The translations under genes and the position numbers were made by a program. Shown piece after piece: positions 12,020-24,310 of a stretch of 64,000 nucleotides of DNA. The stretch is from Przewalskia tangutica (lineage: Eukaryota > Streptophyta > Magnoliopsida > Solanales > Solanaceae). Below the pieces are notes generated by a model. That model worked only from the letters and a program-made list of their open reading frames with translations, searched no databases and had not been told where the DNA came from. The stretch is from assembly GCA_029844215.1 (NCBI GenBank), contig CM056721.1, positions 137,483,254 through 137,547,253 on the forward strand, written 5' to 3'. Each line of letters begins with the position of its first letter. The first letter of the stretch is position 1.

Positions 12020-12031
12020 TGGTATCAAAAG
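12020..12031 (+). other. Primer-binding site of the copia element
   Basis: TGGTATCAAAAG directly follows the LTR. The first eight bases match the 3' end complement of initiator tRNA-Met, the usual copia primer. Confidence 0.75.
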
Positions 12032-12163
12032 TCAAAACCCTAAAAAAACTTAAATTTCTTCTTCTCTCTCACGCCGCCGTCGAGACCCCCCCCCCTCCTT
12101 CGGATCTCCGTCGCGGCACTACCCCAAAAATTCTTCGTTCTTCTTTTTTCGTCTCTTCTCTAA

Positions 12164-13039
12164 ATGGATACTCATGGTTCTTCCAATACTTCTGACGCTT
12201 CTACCTCCACAAATCTCATCACGACGTTGTCATCCTCTTTCCATTCAGCCCTAACTGTTACCAACATTAAAAATTCTATTCTCATTCTTCTTGATCAAGA
12301 AAACGGTCAGTATTCTCCTTGGGTTGAACTATTTCGCAATCTTGCATGTCTCTATAACGTGCTTGATCATATCGATGACACTATTCTGCGCCCTCCGGAG
12401 GTTGATGATTCTACTTGGCCTCGTCTAGACGCCAGCGTCAAACAATGGATTTATGATAGTGTTTCTCAGGATCTTCTTCTTACTATAATGAAATCTAGCG
12501 CCACAGCCCTTGATTTATGGAACCGCTTGGAGGAAATCTTTCAAGATAACAAGCACACTTGTGCTGTGTATTTGGAGGAACAATTTCACAATACACGCCT
12601 TGAAATTTTTTCCAATATGACTGAGTATTGCAGACAGTTGAAACTACTGGCGGATCAACTCTCCAACGTCGACACGCCTGTCTCGGACACTAAAATGGTG
12701 AGCGACTATGATACGTTAGCCACCATGATTCAACAGGCAGATCCGCTACCCAGTTTCAACTTTCAACAAAGCTCGTTCGCAGTTGTTGCTTGAAGAGACC
12801 CGTCGTAATAAGTAGGATGAGCAGAGTTAGCAGGTGTTAGCCGTCGGCACGCAACCCCAAGACCAGACGCCACCAGAAAACTCTCAACCACGGCAGAGCA
12901 GGTGGCGGCAAGGGTGGCAAGGGCCGCGGCGGCAGAAAAGGTCGTGGTCATGGCAAGGGTCGCGGTCAGCAGAACCAACAGCAGCAGCAGCAACAGCAGG
13001 GTCCGCAGAACAACTGGGTTGCGGCGCCTCCAGATCGAT
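12164..13039 (+). pseudogene. Copia gag (frameshifted after residue 209)
   Basis: The first 209 codons (12,164-12,793) are open and encode a typical copia Gag (UBN2/DUF4219-type). It has an N-terminal Ser/Thr-rich start, the motif YSPWVELFRN, then DLWNRLEEIFQDNK and an EYCRQLKLLADQL helix. A stop then interrupts. In another frame 12,890-13,039 encodes a Gly/Arg/Lys-rich stretch and a polyglutamine run from CAG/CAA codons, ending in NNWVAAPP. This is the RNA-binding tail. No complete CCHC knuckle is seen. The ORF is interrupted, so the copy is not functional as it stands. Confidence 0.85.
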
Positions 13040-13189
13040 AGAGCATCGGCGCCGCGTCTGAGCCGCAGGCGGTCCCTTCCAAAGATCAAGTTCTTCAACC
13101 CGTATTCGCAACACGCGGTTAGGCCAACTCGACCACTCGGCAAGCAAGACCGCAACAGGCCCACTTCATGCAATGACAGTTCTAGCACT

Positions 13190-13369
13190 CGCCCAGACGG
13201 CCCTCTCGAGTTGGTCGGGAAATTTCAACTGCAACACCGACAACAATTGGTACATGGACTCAGGAGCCACATCTCACCTCACTCAGTCTGCAGGTAATAT
13301 TCTCAAATTGTTCAGTTTAAAGCATCTTCAATATGTTACAGTTGGTAGTGGTCACCACATTCCAGTAAA
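13190..13369 (+). pseudogene. Copia protease fragment, cut by the gypsy insertion
   Basis: The frame encodes NNWYMDSGATSHLT, the aspartic protease active site (DSGA) of copia Pol. VTVGSGHHIPVKG follows, the usual sequence shortly after it. The open frame meets the nested element's target duplication at 13,370. Confidence 0.88.
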
Positions 13370-13374
13370 GGGCT
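13370..13374 (+). other. Left target-site duplication (GGGCT) of the gypsy insertion
   Basis: GGGCT here is repeated at 34,354-34,358, immediately outside the two gypsy LTR ends. It marks insertion into the copia protease region. Confidence 0.92.
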
Positions 13375-16300
13375 TGTCGGACCCGATTTTGAACCCTCAG
13401 GTTTGAATGCGCGACGGAATGGTTATCCTCCCCCCAAAATGTAAGAAATAAATGTTTAAAAGTTAAGGGAGTCGCCACCTAATTAATTGGGTGAATTAGG
13501 ACACCTAAATACTAACTGATTAAATTCAGTATTAACTCCATTTAATGGTCTGTGAAACTAAATGAGATTCTGAGTAAGGATTCTTTATTATCCTAAAGGG
13601 AAGGGGTAAGACACCCTAAAGGATCCGCTAACTTGCGGTTGTCCGTTCAAACATAGGTTAATTTTATTCTAGTTTTAAGAGGTGTATGTCTTGGGAAGAT
13701 TATTAAAGAATAAAAAGCGTAGCAAATATCTAAAAGAAAGGTATTTTTAACTCATACAAAAAGACTTTAAGATTCACAAAAATATGTAAAATTAATTATG
13801 CAATTCGTAGAACATGAAATTGTTTTATTAAATGATAAATTACATCCTATAGGTATATGTAAGATTAAGACTTTTATACCTAAGGTTAATTATGAAATCA
13901 TTCTTTATTTGACAAAGTAAAAAAAAAAATGACAAATTATTCTTATAAGCATATAGGATCAGTTAGTAAATTGTCTTTGGGAATGTATATGAAACGTTAA
14001 TGATATTAAGAAGAGTAATAAATTGCTCCTATGTTGTTTATGAAGACATTATAAGGAAGTCTATTTTTTCTTTCTTTCTAGATAAGGAGTGGTATTTTGA
14101 CTACATAACTAAAGCATAGCTAGGATGAATTAATTTATCTTGGATTTAGATTTGTATGATGAATCTAGAATTAACAAAGAGCGAACTCATCTTTATGCTA
14201 CCCTTCCCATATATTTAAAGGCTAATAGAGTTAGTTATCCTATTAATTACAATGTTAGCAAATATGACAATAATGAATGAACAGATAAATAATACATAAA
14301 TAAACAAGGGAGGAACGAGATTAAAATTGTTGTAATGTCTAAGACGGATGGCGACACCATCTGTCCCTATAGCTGTTTGGAAACCCTGTGACAAAAGCGT
14401 GGCGGCGATATGGAAATCCTGACGAGTCTCGTACCGAGACTCTTGATTTGACTCCAATGCGTGTCAGATAAAATAAGAAAGAAAGGAAAAGGATTAGAAT
14501 ATCTCGAAATTTATGAAATGATAAACATTTGTCGACATAAAGGCTTCAAGCCTGCATAAGCCATTTTATTTTTTATTATCCAAAGCACAAGCAGGCCCAA
14601 ACAGTGAAAAACATTCAAAAGATCTAGTCGTGTATGAGACCCTGATAACGAAAATAATGCACAGGAATAAAGCAGCCCAATACTTTGTATTTCTCATATT
14701 TTTCCAAGATAATAACCACAATATCTGCACCCCATAAGCATAGAGTTTAACACATTGGACCCTTTCACATGAATCGAGCAGACAGTGGGCATCGGCAAGC
14801 CTAGTAATTGCACCCAATATACACTCAGGTAGGAACCATTATGTAGAAAACAGTCAAAGTATGTACCTGGCGTACATGTACCTAAAGATTATCATAATAT
14901 ATGTGTTTATACATGCTGGAATATACATTCTGTGGGCAATGGACTCACCTTTGTAAGGTTTAAAGAATGCTACATGTGGGACAAGAAAAAGCTAAACTAA
15001 CACTCTTAACATGCTTAGCTACTCTAGGAGCATATTTTAAGATGTTGACATGAAGCCTTAAGCTAATTTAGGACGGGGGTTGACGAATCGTTTGAATTAA
15101 CCTATACCTAACTAGTTATAGACTTAACATGTGTGTTAACATTATAAACACATGCTAATCAAATCATACACAAAGAGTCAACATCCAACTTCGGCATGTT
15201 AAATCAACACACAAAAGATTTCAAAGTAACTTCCGGACTTCAAAACTTATACCTCTAGTTCGGACCTAAATGCGGGTCGCACATTTACTTAATCAAAGCT
15301 AAGACTGTTTTAATATGCAATTAGTCAAAAGCGTAAATATAAGACGCTCTTTATTCATCATCAATATTATAATTCCAACATTACAGTGATTCTATTATAA
15401 TTCCTGCAATCACCAACCACTCCAAACAATGGTAACAAAGTAGCAAATATATTATGGCAGACAATTAAACTTGTATAGCTAACTTAATAGTAAGATACCT
15501 TAGCCATTTTTAAGGGATGAGAACGTACATATTTTATTCTTTAATTAAAATGTTTGTTACTTATATCGGGAGGATAACACGACATTGTAAATCGTATATC
15601 CTTGATCTTAGTAACATTTTTTTTATTGGAGGCCAGTTTTAAGTTATTATAGCACGATAGTAATGTTTTAGAAGGTAAGTACAGATCCGAATCTTTTGAA
15701 CATAGACATACATAAACACATAATCACCTTGTGAAATTCGGGTTGTTATGACATATAGGTAGACATATAATCTTTCTTACGATATTTTTGGAAAATGAGT
15801 AAGAGGTTTGAATCTTGAATGCAGGCACATAATTATACATGCATATAAACACATAATCCTTTTAAATATTGGTTGTTGTTATATGTTGGCTTGATTTTAA
15901 AATTCGGGATTAGACCTCGTAATCCCTTTTACTTCCGCTAACTATTTGTTAGGAGAAATATTTATTTAGAGAAAGTTACAAGAAACGACATATGTAGTGA
16001 ATTTCGGTTTAATACCATCATGATTAATACTGATTTTTCTTTGGATTTAACATGTCAATGCATTCCTACTAACATCGATCGCATACTAGCGAGTTAAGCA
16101 GAATATCCAAGTCGATGTTTACCTGACCATCAAAGATACAACCCACAAAATGGATCTATGACTTTATACAATCGTTATGCATTCGATCATTCCCTCGGAA
16201 AGTACTATAAGCATACGTTCATGCTCAAAACGGTCGACGCTACAAACATCGGCTATCGCTAATAGACCTATCCGAAATAGCGACCGATCCAAATCGAACA

Positions 16301-17750
16301 AGTTTGAGCGTAATGATACGCACACCATCATACGGACACGTAGTATCAATTAGACAATTAAATAAATGAAAGAAAAGGATTTCCCGGACCTTTTATAGGC
16401 GAATCGGCGACGACAAATGTTTTCTAGAATAAATCGACGGAAGTTAAAAGCGAATCGCTTGCAAGAATCAATGATAAAGCGAAGCGAGGAAGGGATGCTA
16501 GGCTTCGACTGCTAAGAGTAATCTCCGCGATTGATGACTGATCGATGATATGGGTCTCCTGCCTTCTTCTCCCTCTTTTTCCGAATGCCTTTGCATGTAA
16601 CCATGGCTTCACTTATATAGCCTCCGTTCAGCTCTAATATTGGTAAGCAATTAAAGGCTGATACTTGTGCTTGATTGGTATGCGATTTGGTTTGATTTGA
16701 AGCGGTTCGATTTAGGGAAAGTATTTTTATCGCGATTCTGGACTGATTCGTACTGATTTGTTAAGGATTTGTGGGCTATTTTGGGTCGATTCTCGTACAG
16801 TTATGGTAAGTTTGAAAACGATTTTTTTTTTGGGATATTTCAGGGAATCTCGACGATTTGTGCAGGTTATGGTAAGGATATGTTGGCTGGGTGTGCGTGG
16901 TTAAGGAAAGCCGGATTCTCGGAGAAATCGGGTGAGAATCTTAGTGCCTTGCGATTTGAAACTTTAGGTTAGGCTTCCTTTTGTTTTGTTGTCATATTTT
17001 GGGAGAGACGACGGAGCCATGACCTAAAAGTGAAGAGAAGGTGGGCGAATGTGTGGACGAATGGGTCGCGGGTTTGGGCGGCGTGGTCTTTGGGTAGTTA
17101 TTTAATTAGGGGGAGTTAATTAGTTAGTTTTAATTAGGCTAGCTAATTAATTAGCTAGTGTATTATTAATTAATTAGTGATAACTCAAATTAACAAATGT
17201 GATTAAATTATTTAGGTCTTTTATTAATCTAATCGTTATAAATGCGGGCGTGCTATTTAATTAATGCTTAGTGCGGCGTTTTTTTTATATTTAAAATCTT
17301 ATTATTATGCATTATTGCGACGTTAAATTAAAATTGAATTGAGTTTAGATTAAATTAGTTAAATGCTAAATGCAAGTATGATATTTAAGAAAAGCTTTAT
17401 AAATGCGACGCTATTAAAAGCATGTATTAGATTAAAATTGATTTTAAATTACAAATGATTATTAAATTCTCTTGCGTACTAAATAAATGCGCTATGCTAC
17501 GACACGTATTTGCTAAATTATTTATTTTATGTATTTATTATTAATTAAGAATCATGACAAGGCTTGAAATTAATTAATGCGGTAGACTCTAAGTGATTAA
17601 TACTCTACGTAAGGACGCAATGCCACTATTAAATTGTTTATTTATGCGTATTTATGTTTTATTCTTTGATTTTATTATTTCAAAATTGCTTTAAAATTAG
17701 TGTAATTTTATAGTTAATGACCGACGGAAGGTCAAAATTGGGTGTCACGA
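13375..17750 (-). repeat. 3' LTR (element orientation) of the Ogre element
   Basis: This is about 4,376 bp and collinear with 29,953-34,353. Long blocks are nearly identical, for example 15,121-15,250 against 31,691-31,820 with one difference seen. Other blocks, such as 16,380-16,620 and 16,907-17,100, differ by many small indels. The right boundary is GGGTGTCACGA where the other LTR reads GGGTGTCAACA. Confidence 0.9.
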
Positions 17751-18227
17751 TTGTCCTCTTTGTATGGAGATGATGGAAGAATCTTCGGACAAAGACGTTG
17801 ACTCATAGCCAATTTTGTCTCGATCCTCAGAACTAGAACGTTGGGCAATTTAGGCAAGGCTAACGCGGACTCAAAATTGTCCCAGTGTCGGGTTACGACG
17901 ACACTGGGCTGCCATGATCAAAACCCCAAGGCGGGCTAACGCGGATTTAAAATCTGTCCCGGTGTCAAGCTATGGCGACTATGAGATATTGTGGTGCTAG
18001 AATGTTGGGAGAGAGTAGGTCGACGTCGTCCACTGCCTTTGTTGGGAAGCCTTGCTCCCAACAAATTACCTCAGTTCGCCGTAAGAGGTAGGTCCACGTT
18101 GTGCTCCATCTTTTGCAGCTTGTTATCGTTCCTGTAGATTGAAGCTGAGATAGAGGCATTAGTGCATAAATGTCAAGACAATGTAAGGATGTAAATATGT
18201 TGTTGTAGTTGTAGTTGGACTATGTGA
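17751..18227 (-). other. 3' untranslated region of the Ogre element, next to its LTR
   Basis: Read on the minus strand, a weak purine tract (CAAAGAGGACAA) abuts the LTR at about 17,751-17,765 and is the candidate polypurine tract. The phrase 'TGTCCCAGTGTCG' and variants recur here and again at 20,175-20,345. I find no coding sequence. Confidence 0.5.
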
Positions 18228-19690
18228 TGATACGCCTCAGTGTATAGGCGAGTGCGAATGTTCGTCGTTGTATGCACGAGGTGCAAATGTTCGTCGTCAG
18301 ATAGGCGAGTGCAAATGTTAAATCGTTGTAGAGACGAATGCAAATGTTCGTCGTTGTATAGACGAATGCAGATGTTCGTCGTTGTATGGACGAAATGCAA
18401 ATGTTCGTCGTTGTATAGACGAGATGCAAAATGTTCGTCGTTGTATAGACGAGATGCAAATGTTCATCGTTGTATGGACGAAATGCAGATGTTAAATGCC
18501 AGTATGGGCGAAATGCGAGATGTTCGTCATTGTATGAACGAGATGCAAAATGTTCGTCGTTGTAGACGAGATGTTAAATGCGTTGTATGGGCGACGCAGA
18601 TGTTAAATCGTTGTATGGACGAAATGCACGTTAATGCGTTGTATGCATCAAATGCGAATGTTCGTTGTATAGACGAAATGAGAATGTTCGCCGTTGTATA
18701 GACGAATGCAGATGTTGTCGTTGTATGGACGAAATGCAGATGTTAAATGCGTTGTGTGGACGAATGCGAGATGTTCGCCGTTGTGACGAGATGCGAATGT
18801 TCGCCGTTGTATGGGCGAGACGCAGATGTTCGCCGTTGTATGGGCGAGATGCAGATGTTCGCCGTTGTATGGGCGAGATGCAAAATGTTCGCTGTTGTAT
18901 GGGCGAGATGCAGATGTTCGCCGTTGTATGGGCGATGCAGATGTTCGTCGTTGTATGGACGAAATGCAGATGTTCGTCGTTGTATAGACGCAGATGTTAA
19001 ATGCCGTTGTATGGACGAGATGCAGATGTTCGTCGTTGTATGGACGAGATGCAAAATGTTCGTTGTATGGGCGACGAGATGTTCGTCGTTGTACGAGACG
19101 CAGATGTTAAATCGTTGTATGGACGAAATGCGAGATGTTCGTCGTTAGCCAGATCACGAGATGTTACCGTCGTTGTATGGACGCAGATGCAAAATGTTCG
19201 CCGTTGTATGGACGAGATGCAGATGTTAAATCGTTGTATGGACGAAACGCAGATGTTCGTCGTTGTATGACGCGAATACGAATGCGCCGTCAAATAGACG
19301 AAATGCGTAACGTTCGTTGCCAGATGTGACGACGCAGATGTTACGCCGTTGTATGGACGAATGCAGATGTTAAATCGTTGTATGGGCAGATGCAAAATGT
19401 TAAATCGTTGTATAAACGAGATGCAAAATGTTAAATGTTGTATGGGCGAGATGCAGATGTTAAATCGTTGTATGGGCGAAATGCAGATGTTGCCGTTGTA
19501 TAAACGAAATGCAGATGTTAAATCGTTGTATAGACGAAATGCGAGAATGTTAAATCGTTGTATAGACGAAATGCGTAATGTTAAATGTCGTTGTATAGAC
19601 GAGATCAGATGTTCGTCGTTGTATGGGCGAATGCAGATGTTACGTCGTTGTATGGCGAAAATGCAGAATCTTGCTTGTAGGCATAGATAA
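18228..19690. repeat. Minisatellite array, unit about 29-31 bp, in the Ogre 3' region
   Basis: Roughly 45 degenerate copies follow the pattern GTTGTATGGACGAAATGC then AGATGTTCGTC. Variants include TTCGTC/TTAAATC and GGACG/GGGCG/TAGACG. Unit length is irregular, so both strands show spurious long open frames. Tandem repeats between pol and the 3' LTR are a described property of Ogre elements. Confidence 0.92.
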
Positions 19691-20454
19691 AAATTGTTCT
19701 ACATATGGACTTGTGTTATGCATAATCAGAGCTAGACGAAATAATAAAATGTAAATGATGTAGCCTGAGTAACGAAGACGTGGTTTTTGCGAGATGTATT
19801 TGATGTAGACTTGTTGCAGATGGACTCCGTGGGCGAATCTGTTGTGTTAGGATGTTGTTGTCCTCCTTGTTCCTGTTGTCCTGCAACATTCACTCAAAGG
19901 AAAATTGTTAGTTCGGGGAGGGGGGTCGGCCGATTTGTGTTGGCTCTTGATATTTGCACGCGTCGTCTTGTCTGGACATGTAACCCCTGTTTGATTTCGA
20001 GTCTCGGTCGAAAATATTTATTGAAAATATTCTATCTTGAAAGTATACTTATATATGCTAGTAGGAAATTATGTCGATACTTGAATAGTGACATGTTGAA
20101 ACAAAGCGAACTTTCTTATCCGAAATCGCGGTATTCTCCCATACTCGATGCTCATTTGCCGTCTCTTTTAAAATTTGTCCCAGTTTTGGGACATGAAACC
20201 CTGTGCATAACTTAACCATGTCCATTGACGTCATTTGTGGTAAAACCCTTAAAATTGTCCCAGTTTATGTCGATCTTTCGAGCATATGGAATCATATTTG
20301 TCGGTGTCCTTTCGTGGCGCAATCCTTAAAAAATTGTCCCAGTTTTGACTGACGAAACTGGGTCGGGTATATGTCGTAGATTTGTCTTGCGTGTATGACG
20401 GGACTGAGTACGACTCACTAAGATGCAGATTTGACAAAACAAAGATTTTCCAAC

Positions 20455-20833
20455 GCGTGACCGAGGCCGATGAGGCGCCACGATCCGTTAAGGGAATCAG
20501 GTCGAACGTAGTTCGTTACAGACAAAATTTTAAACCTTTTCGAGATGGGACTGAGGCCGATGTGGCGCCACGTATCCGAAGGAATCGTCACACGTAGTTC
20601 GATTACAAGCAAAATAGAAATTGGGATTTTCTAAAAGGACCGGCCGATGTGGCGCCTACGTATCCGCGATGGAATCAGGTCGAACGTAGTTCCAATTACA
20701 AGCAAAATAGAAATTGGGATTTTCTAAAAGGTGGGACCGAAGCCGATGTGGCCGCCTACGTATCCGCCAAGGGAATCAGGTCGAACGTAGTTCCAATTAC
20801 AAGCAAAATGATTACATGGAAAATAAAAGTACT
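20455..20833 (-). repeat. Four tandem copies of a 90-95-bp unit just after pol
   Basis: Units begin near 20,459, 20,549, 20,638 and 20,733. Each contains 'CCGATGTGGCGCC', 'TACGTATCCG' and 'AATCAGGTCGAACGTAGTTC' followed by 'ATTACAAGCAAAAT'. The array starts directly beyond the end of the integrase frame. I remember such strings from other Solanaceae Ogre-like elements. The bases between 19,690 and 20,455 are noncoding repeats of the TGTCCCAGTTT phrase. Confidence 0.8.
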
Positions 20834-22330
20834 CTAAATATAGTATCTCTTCACTGCATCTGCGTTGATGGCTCTCGGCCACACTTCGCCGTCCATTTGG
20901 CCAAGATGAGGGCCCTCGCGTAGCACTCGGTGAACCGTATGAGCCGCGCCAATTGGGCGCGAATTTCCTTTCGCTTCACTTTGGTTAGGAATATACGTTT
21001 GACGCGATTGTCCCGTTGGAAGTTTCTTGTCGCACCTTCTTATTAAAAGCTCGTCATTCTGCTCGTAAAGTTGTCCGTGGCATTGCATTCATTCGCCGTC
21101 AATAAGCATCAATTGTTCGCACTTACTGCGTATCCATTTGGCTTCATTTAGTTCGGCTTCGGATGATTCTCAAAGACGGTATTTCCACCTCCGTGGCGAC
21201 GGCTTCCGTTCCATAAACCAAGAGATACGGTGTTGCTTCCCGTGGAAGTCGGATTGTACACGGTAACGAGAGGCGAAAGGTAAATTCTCACGCCAATGCT
21301 GTAGTTATCTATCATCTTCCTCATTATCCTCTTGATGTTCTTGTTGCCGCCGATCGCTTCCATTCATTTGTGGTCGATATGGAGTAGTTGCGATGAGTGA
21401 TCTGAACTTCTCACACATTTCCTTCATCGGACCACTATTGAGATTGGACGTTTGCGGTTATGATTGATTCCGAATTCGAACCGACAAATGATGTGATGAT
21501 GAACAAAATCCACTACTACTTTCGTCACGGACTTGTATGATGATGCTTACCCATTTCGTAAAGTAATCAATCGCTACTAGATAAACCCGTGTCCATTTGA
21601 AATCGCCACTCAATAGACCAATGGCGTCCATGCCCGCCGCGAATGGCCATGGGGAACTAGTGACGTTGAGTTCATTTGGTGGCACGTGAATCAAGTCACC
21701 ATGGATCCGCATTGATGGCATTTCGCCGAAACCGATGCACCTGTTTCCATCGTCATCGAGTAACCTCCTCGTAGTATCTTCTTTGCTAGCGTGAAACCGT
21801 TCGTGTGGGTCCGCATACCTCCGTGTGTCTCTTCTAATAACTTGTTTGCTTCGAGTATCAACGCATCTTAATAAACCCAACCGAGTTCTCAGATAAAGGA
21901 CCTCGCCTCGTGAAGAAATGGTTGGCTAACCTCAGAAGAGTCTTCTTTTGTATGTTGGTCGCGCCTTCCGGTACTCACCGCCTTGAGATACCTCTTGATC
22001 TCGCCATACCAAGGTTTGCCTTACGATTCTTCATCTATCCGAGAACAATAGTCGGGCCGCTTCTGACATCTACTTTGATTGGGTCAATATAGTTCTTGTC
22101 GGATGTTGAATCATGGAGGACAAAGTTGCTAGGCGTCTGCAAACTCATTTTGAGCCCTGGTATGCTGAATTCTATCTTAACGAACCTCTTGCGCAATTCC
22201 TTCACGCAGTGTAGATGCGGAAGTATCTTTCTGCTTGGTGGCCCATTCGCCTTGCGACTGGCGAATCAGCAGTGTCCGAATCCCTACGACCAAAGAACTC
22301 TTGTATGTTCATGTCAATAGCCATTCGAGT
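20834..22330 (-). pseudogene. Ogre integrase, multiply frameshifted
   Basis: Pieces of one Tat-type integrase lie in several minus-strand frames, in the correct order. 21,458-21,880 carries the MRIHGDLIHVPPNEL region and a catalytic-core piece with LVAIDYFTKW. 21,148-21,363 carries NKNIKRIMRKMIDNY, the downstream core. 20,834-21,088 carries MQCHGQLYEQND and the C-terminal EMDGEVWPRAINAD-type end, read as QMDGEVWPRAINADAVKRYY. That last motif is the usual end of Tat pol and fixes the end of the coding region at 20,834. Many small indels separate the pieces. Confidence 0.85.
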
Positions 22331-22360
22331 CCTAGTATGCACGCCTCGTATTACGACATA

Positions 22361-22869
22361 TTATTGTGCACGAATCGAGCTTTGCGATATTGGGTAGTGT
22401 TGTCCGTTTCGATACCAAAGCGCCCGATACCTACTCTTTGAAATTACGCGCCATGAAGAACATTCTCCAACTGGATATTCTTCTAAAATGTCTTCTCCTA
22501 CAAATATTACTTCTTCATCCGGAAAGTAGGTGCGAGGATGTATTCCTCGCTCAATGGATTCTGCGAGATGATGCGCTAACGCTTGTCCTTTGATCGCCTT
22601 TTGGGTGGCGATATCGATGCCGAATTCACTTAAAAGAATCGCCACTTTGCAAGTTTTCCAAGAGCATAGGCTTCAAAGATATACTTGGCTAGGTCCATCC
22701 TTGAGATGAGATAGGTGGTGTATGCGACAGGTAATGTCTGAATTTTTGGGCAACCCAAGTCAAGGCACAACACGTGCGTTCCAGCAGTGTGTAACGAGTT
22801 TCATAAGGCGTGAACTTTTTACTCAAGTAGTATATTGCTTGTTCCTTCCTTCTGCCTCATCATGTTGTC
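22361..22869 (-). pseudogene. Ogre RNase H region, broken
   Basis: 22,361-22,645 encodes ILLSEFGIDIATQKAIKGQA followed by LAHHLAES and YFPDEEVIFVGEDI. This is the linker between the two RNase H domains that Tat elements carry; their second RNase H normally starts just after. The first RNase H, 22,646-22,869, is no longer continuous. Function is lost in this copy. Confidence 0.75.
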
Positions 22870-24153
22870 CTAACACACATCCGAATCGTTTTCCAATACG
22901 GATAAGTATAATAGCAAAGGCCTCGGGTTACGGAGGCACCAAGACGTGGATGTGAGATACTCTTTGATTTTGTCAAGGGCTTGTTGGCACTCCAAAGTCC
23001 ACTTAGTGGCGGCGTCCTTCTTTAACAACTTAAATATTGGTTCGCATATCACTGTTGATTGTGCTATGAACCTGCTGATATAATTCAAACGACCAAGAAA
23101 ACTCATCACTTCCTTGCGATTCTTCGGAGGAGGCAGTCCTTGAATGGCTTTTATCTTCGAAGGATCCAACTCTATTCCCCTTCTGCTCACAATGAAACCC
23201 AACAATTTCCCTGCTGGGACGCCGAAGGCACACTTTGCCGGATTTAACTTCAGGTTGTATTGCCTCAATCGTTGAAAACTTCTTGGATGGACCAGATGAT
23301 CCGTAGCCCTCCGCGACTTGATAATGACGTCATCCACGTAGACTTCAATTTCCTTATGGATCATATCATGAAAAATGGTAGTCATGGCTCTCATGTAAGT
23401 GGCACCTGCGTTTTTAAGTCCAAATGGCATGACTCGATAATAATATACCCCCCACGGGGTGGTGAACGCGGTCTTCTCTGCATCCTCTTCGTTCATTAAG
23501 ATTTGATGGTACCCGGCGAAACAATCGACAAAGGACTGCAACTCATGCTTCGCACAATTGTCAATGAGTAAATGAATGTTCGGAAGGGGAAAATCATCCT
23601 TAGGGCTTGCCTTGTTGAGATCCCTGTAATCGACACAAACTCGTATTTTGCCATCCTTCTTTGTTACTGGCACAATATCACAACTGTGGGTACCTTGCTA
23701 CCCGAATGACATTTGCGTCGAATTGTTTGGAGATCTCCTCCTTGACTTTCAAACTCGATCCGCTTGATTTTCCTTGGTTTTTGCTTCACTGGAAGACATG
23801 ATGGTTCAATGGGCAGCTTATGAGAAACGATGTCTGTGCTTAGACCTGGCATATCATCATAAGACCAAGCGAATATGTCGACATACTGCTTCAATAGGGC
23901 CACCAAATCTTCTTTCTGTGTGGTATTCAAGTGAACGCTGATCCTTGTCTCCTTCACGACTTTATCATCTCCTAGGTTTACTGTTTCTGTTTCATCCAGA
24001 TTAGGTTTCGACTTATCCTCGAATTTTCCTAACTCTTCCGTTAATTCCTCCAGCGGGAAATTCCCTTCGGGTTCTGTCGGATTATTCTGACTTTGTTCGC
24101 TTGTTTCATGACATGTCACATTTTCATTATCGACAAGTATATTATTTTGTATG
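22870..24153 (-). pseudogene. Ogre reverse transcriptase (N-terminal part frameshifted, core open)
   Basis: The core, 22,870-23,673, is open for 267 codons. It carries KKDGKIRVCVDYRDLNKA, FAGYHQI, TPWGVYYYRVMPFGLKNA, the catalytic YVDD followed by VIIKS, and LGFIVSRRGIELDPSKIKAI. These are classic Ty3/gypsy RT blocks. The preceding piece, 23,664-24,119 in another frame, has DIFAWSYDDMPGLSTDIVSH and the LPVKQKPRK lead-in. A single frame break at about 23,670-23,700 separates the two. The core ends with an indel-rich stretch near the connection domain. This is the best-preserved part of the pol region. Confidence 0.92.
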
Positions 24154-24310
24154 CTGAAAGAAAAAAGGGAATAAAGAGCGTTGATTAAAACATAACTTGT
24201 TATTAAAACTTCAGAGAGGAAATAAGCTCATAAAACATAATTCAGAAAAATATGAATTGAATTGTTTAAAACGTCTAATTATTAATTCTACGGACTCATG
24301 AAAACAAGTG
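24154..24310 (-). other. Probable intron between gag-protease and RT of the Ogre element
   Basis: On the minus strand an AT-rich stretch ends in a strong acceptor, TTTTTTCTTTCAG at 24,154-24,166. An open frame then leads into the RT N-terminus. Upstream coding ends at 24,296 with a stop. Ogre elements are known to splice an intron at this position. The donor cannot be chosen between two nearby GT sites, so the left limit in element terms is approximate. Confidence 0.55.

Noticed and set aside
12763..13188. Minus-strand open frames of 87-141 codons opposite copia gag
   Set aside because: They mirror the GC-rich, repeat-like Gly/Arg/Gln tail of gag and show no independent family.
14215..14457. 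Open frames within the Ogre LTRs (also at 30,797-31,366)
   Set aside because: They are LTR sequence present in both copies and broken differently in each; no coding role is known for this LTR.
18220..19395. Long open frames on both strands rich in Cys, Arg and Met
   Set aside because: They are by-products of the minisatellite unit; the same peptide words recur on both strands and no start, domain or codon bias supports a gene.
18228..19690. Regular short repeats reminiscent of a CRISPR array
   Set aside because: Repeats are adjacent, degenerate and without unique spacers, and the setting is a plant retrotransposon.
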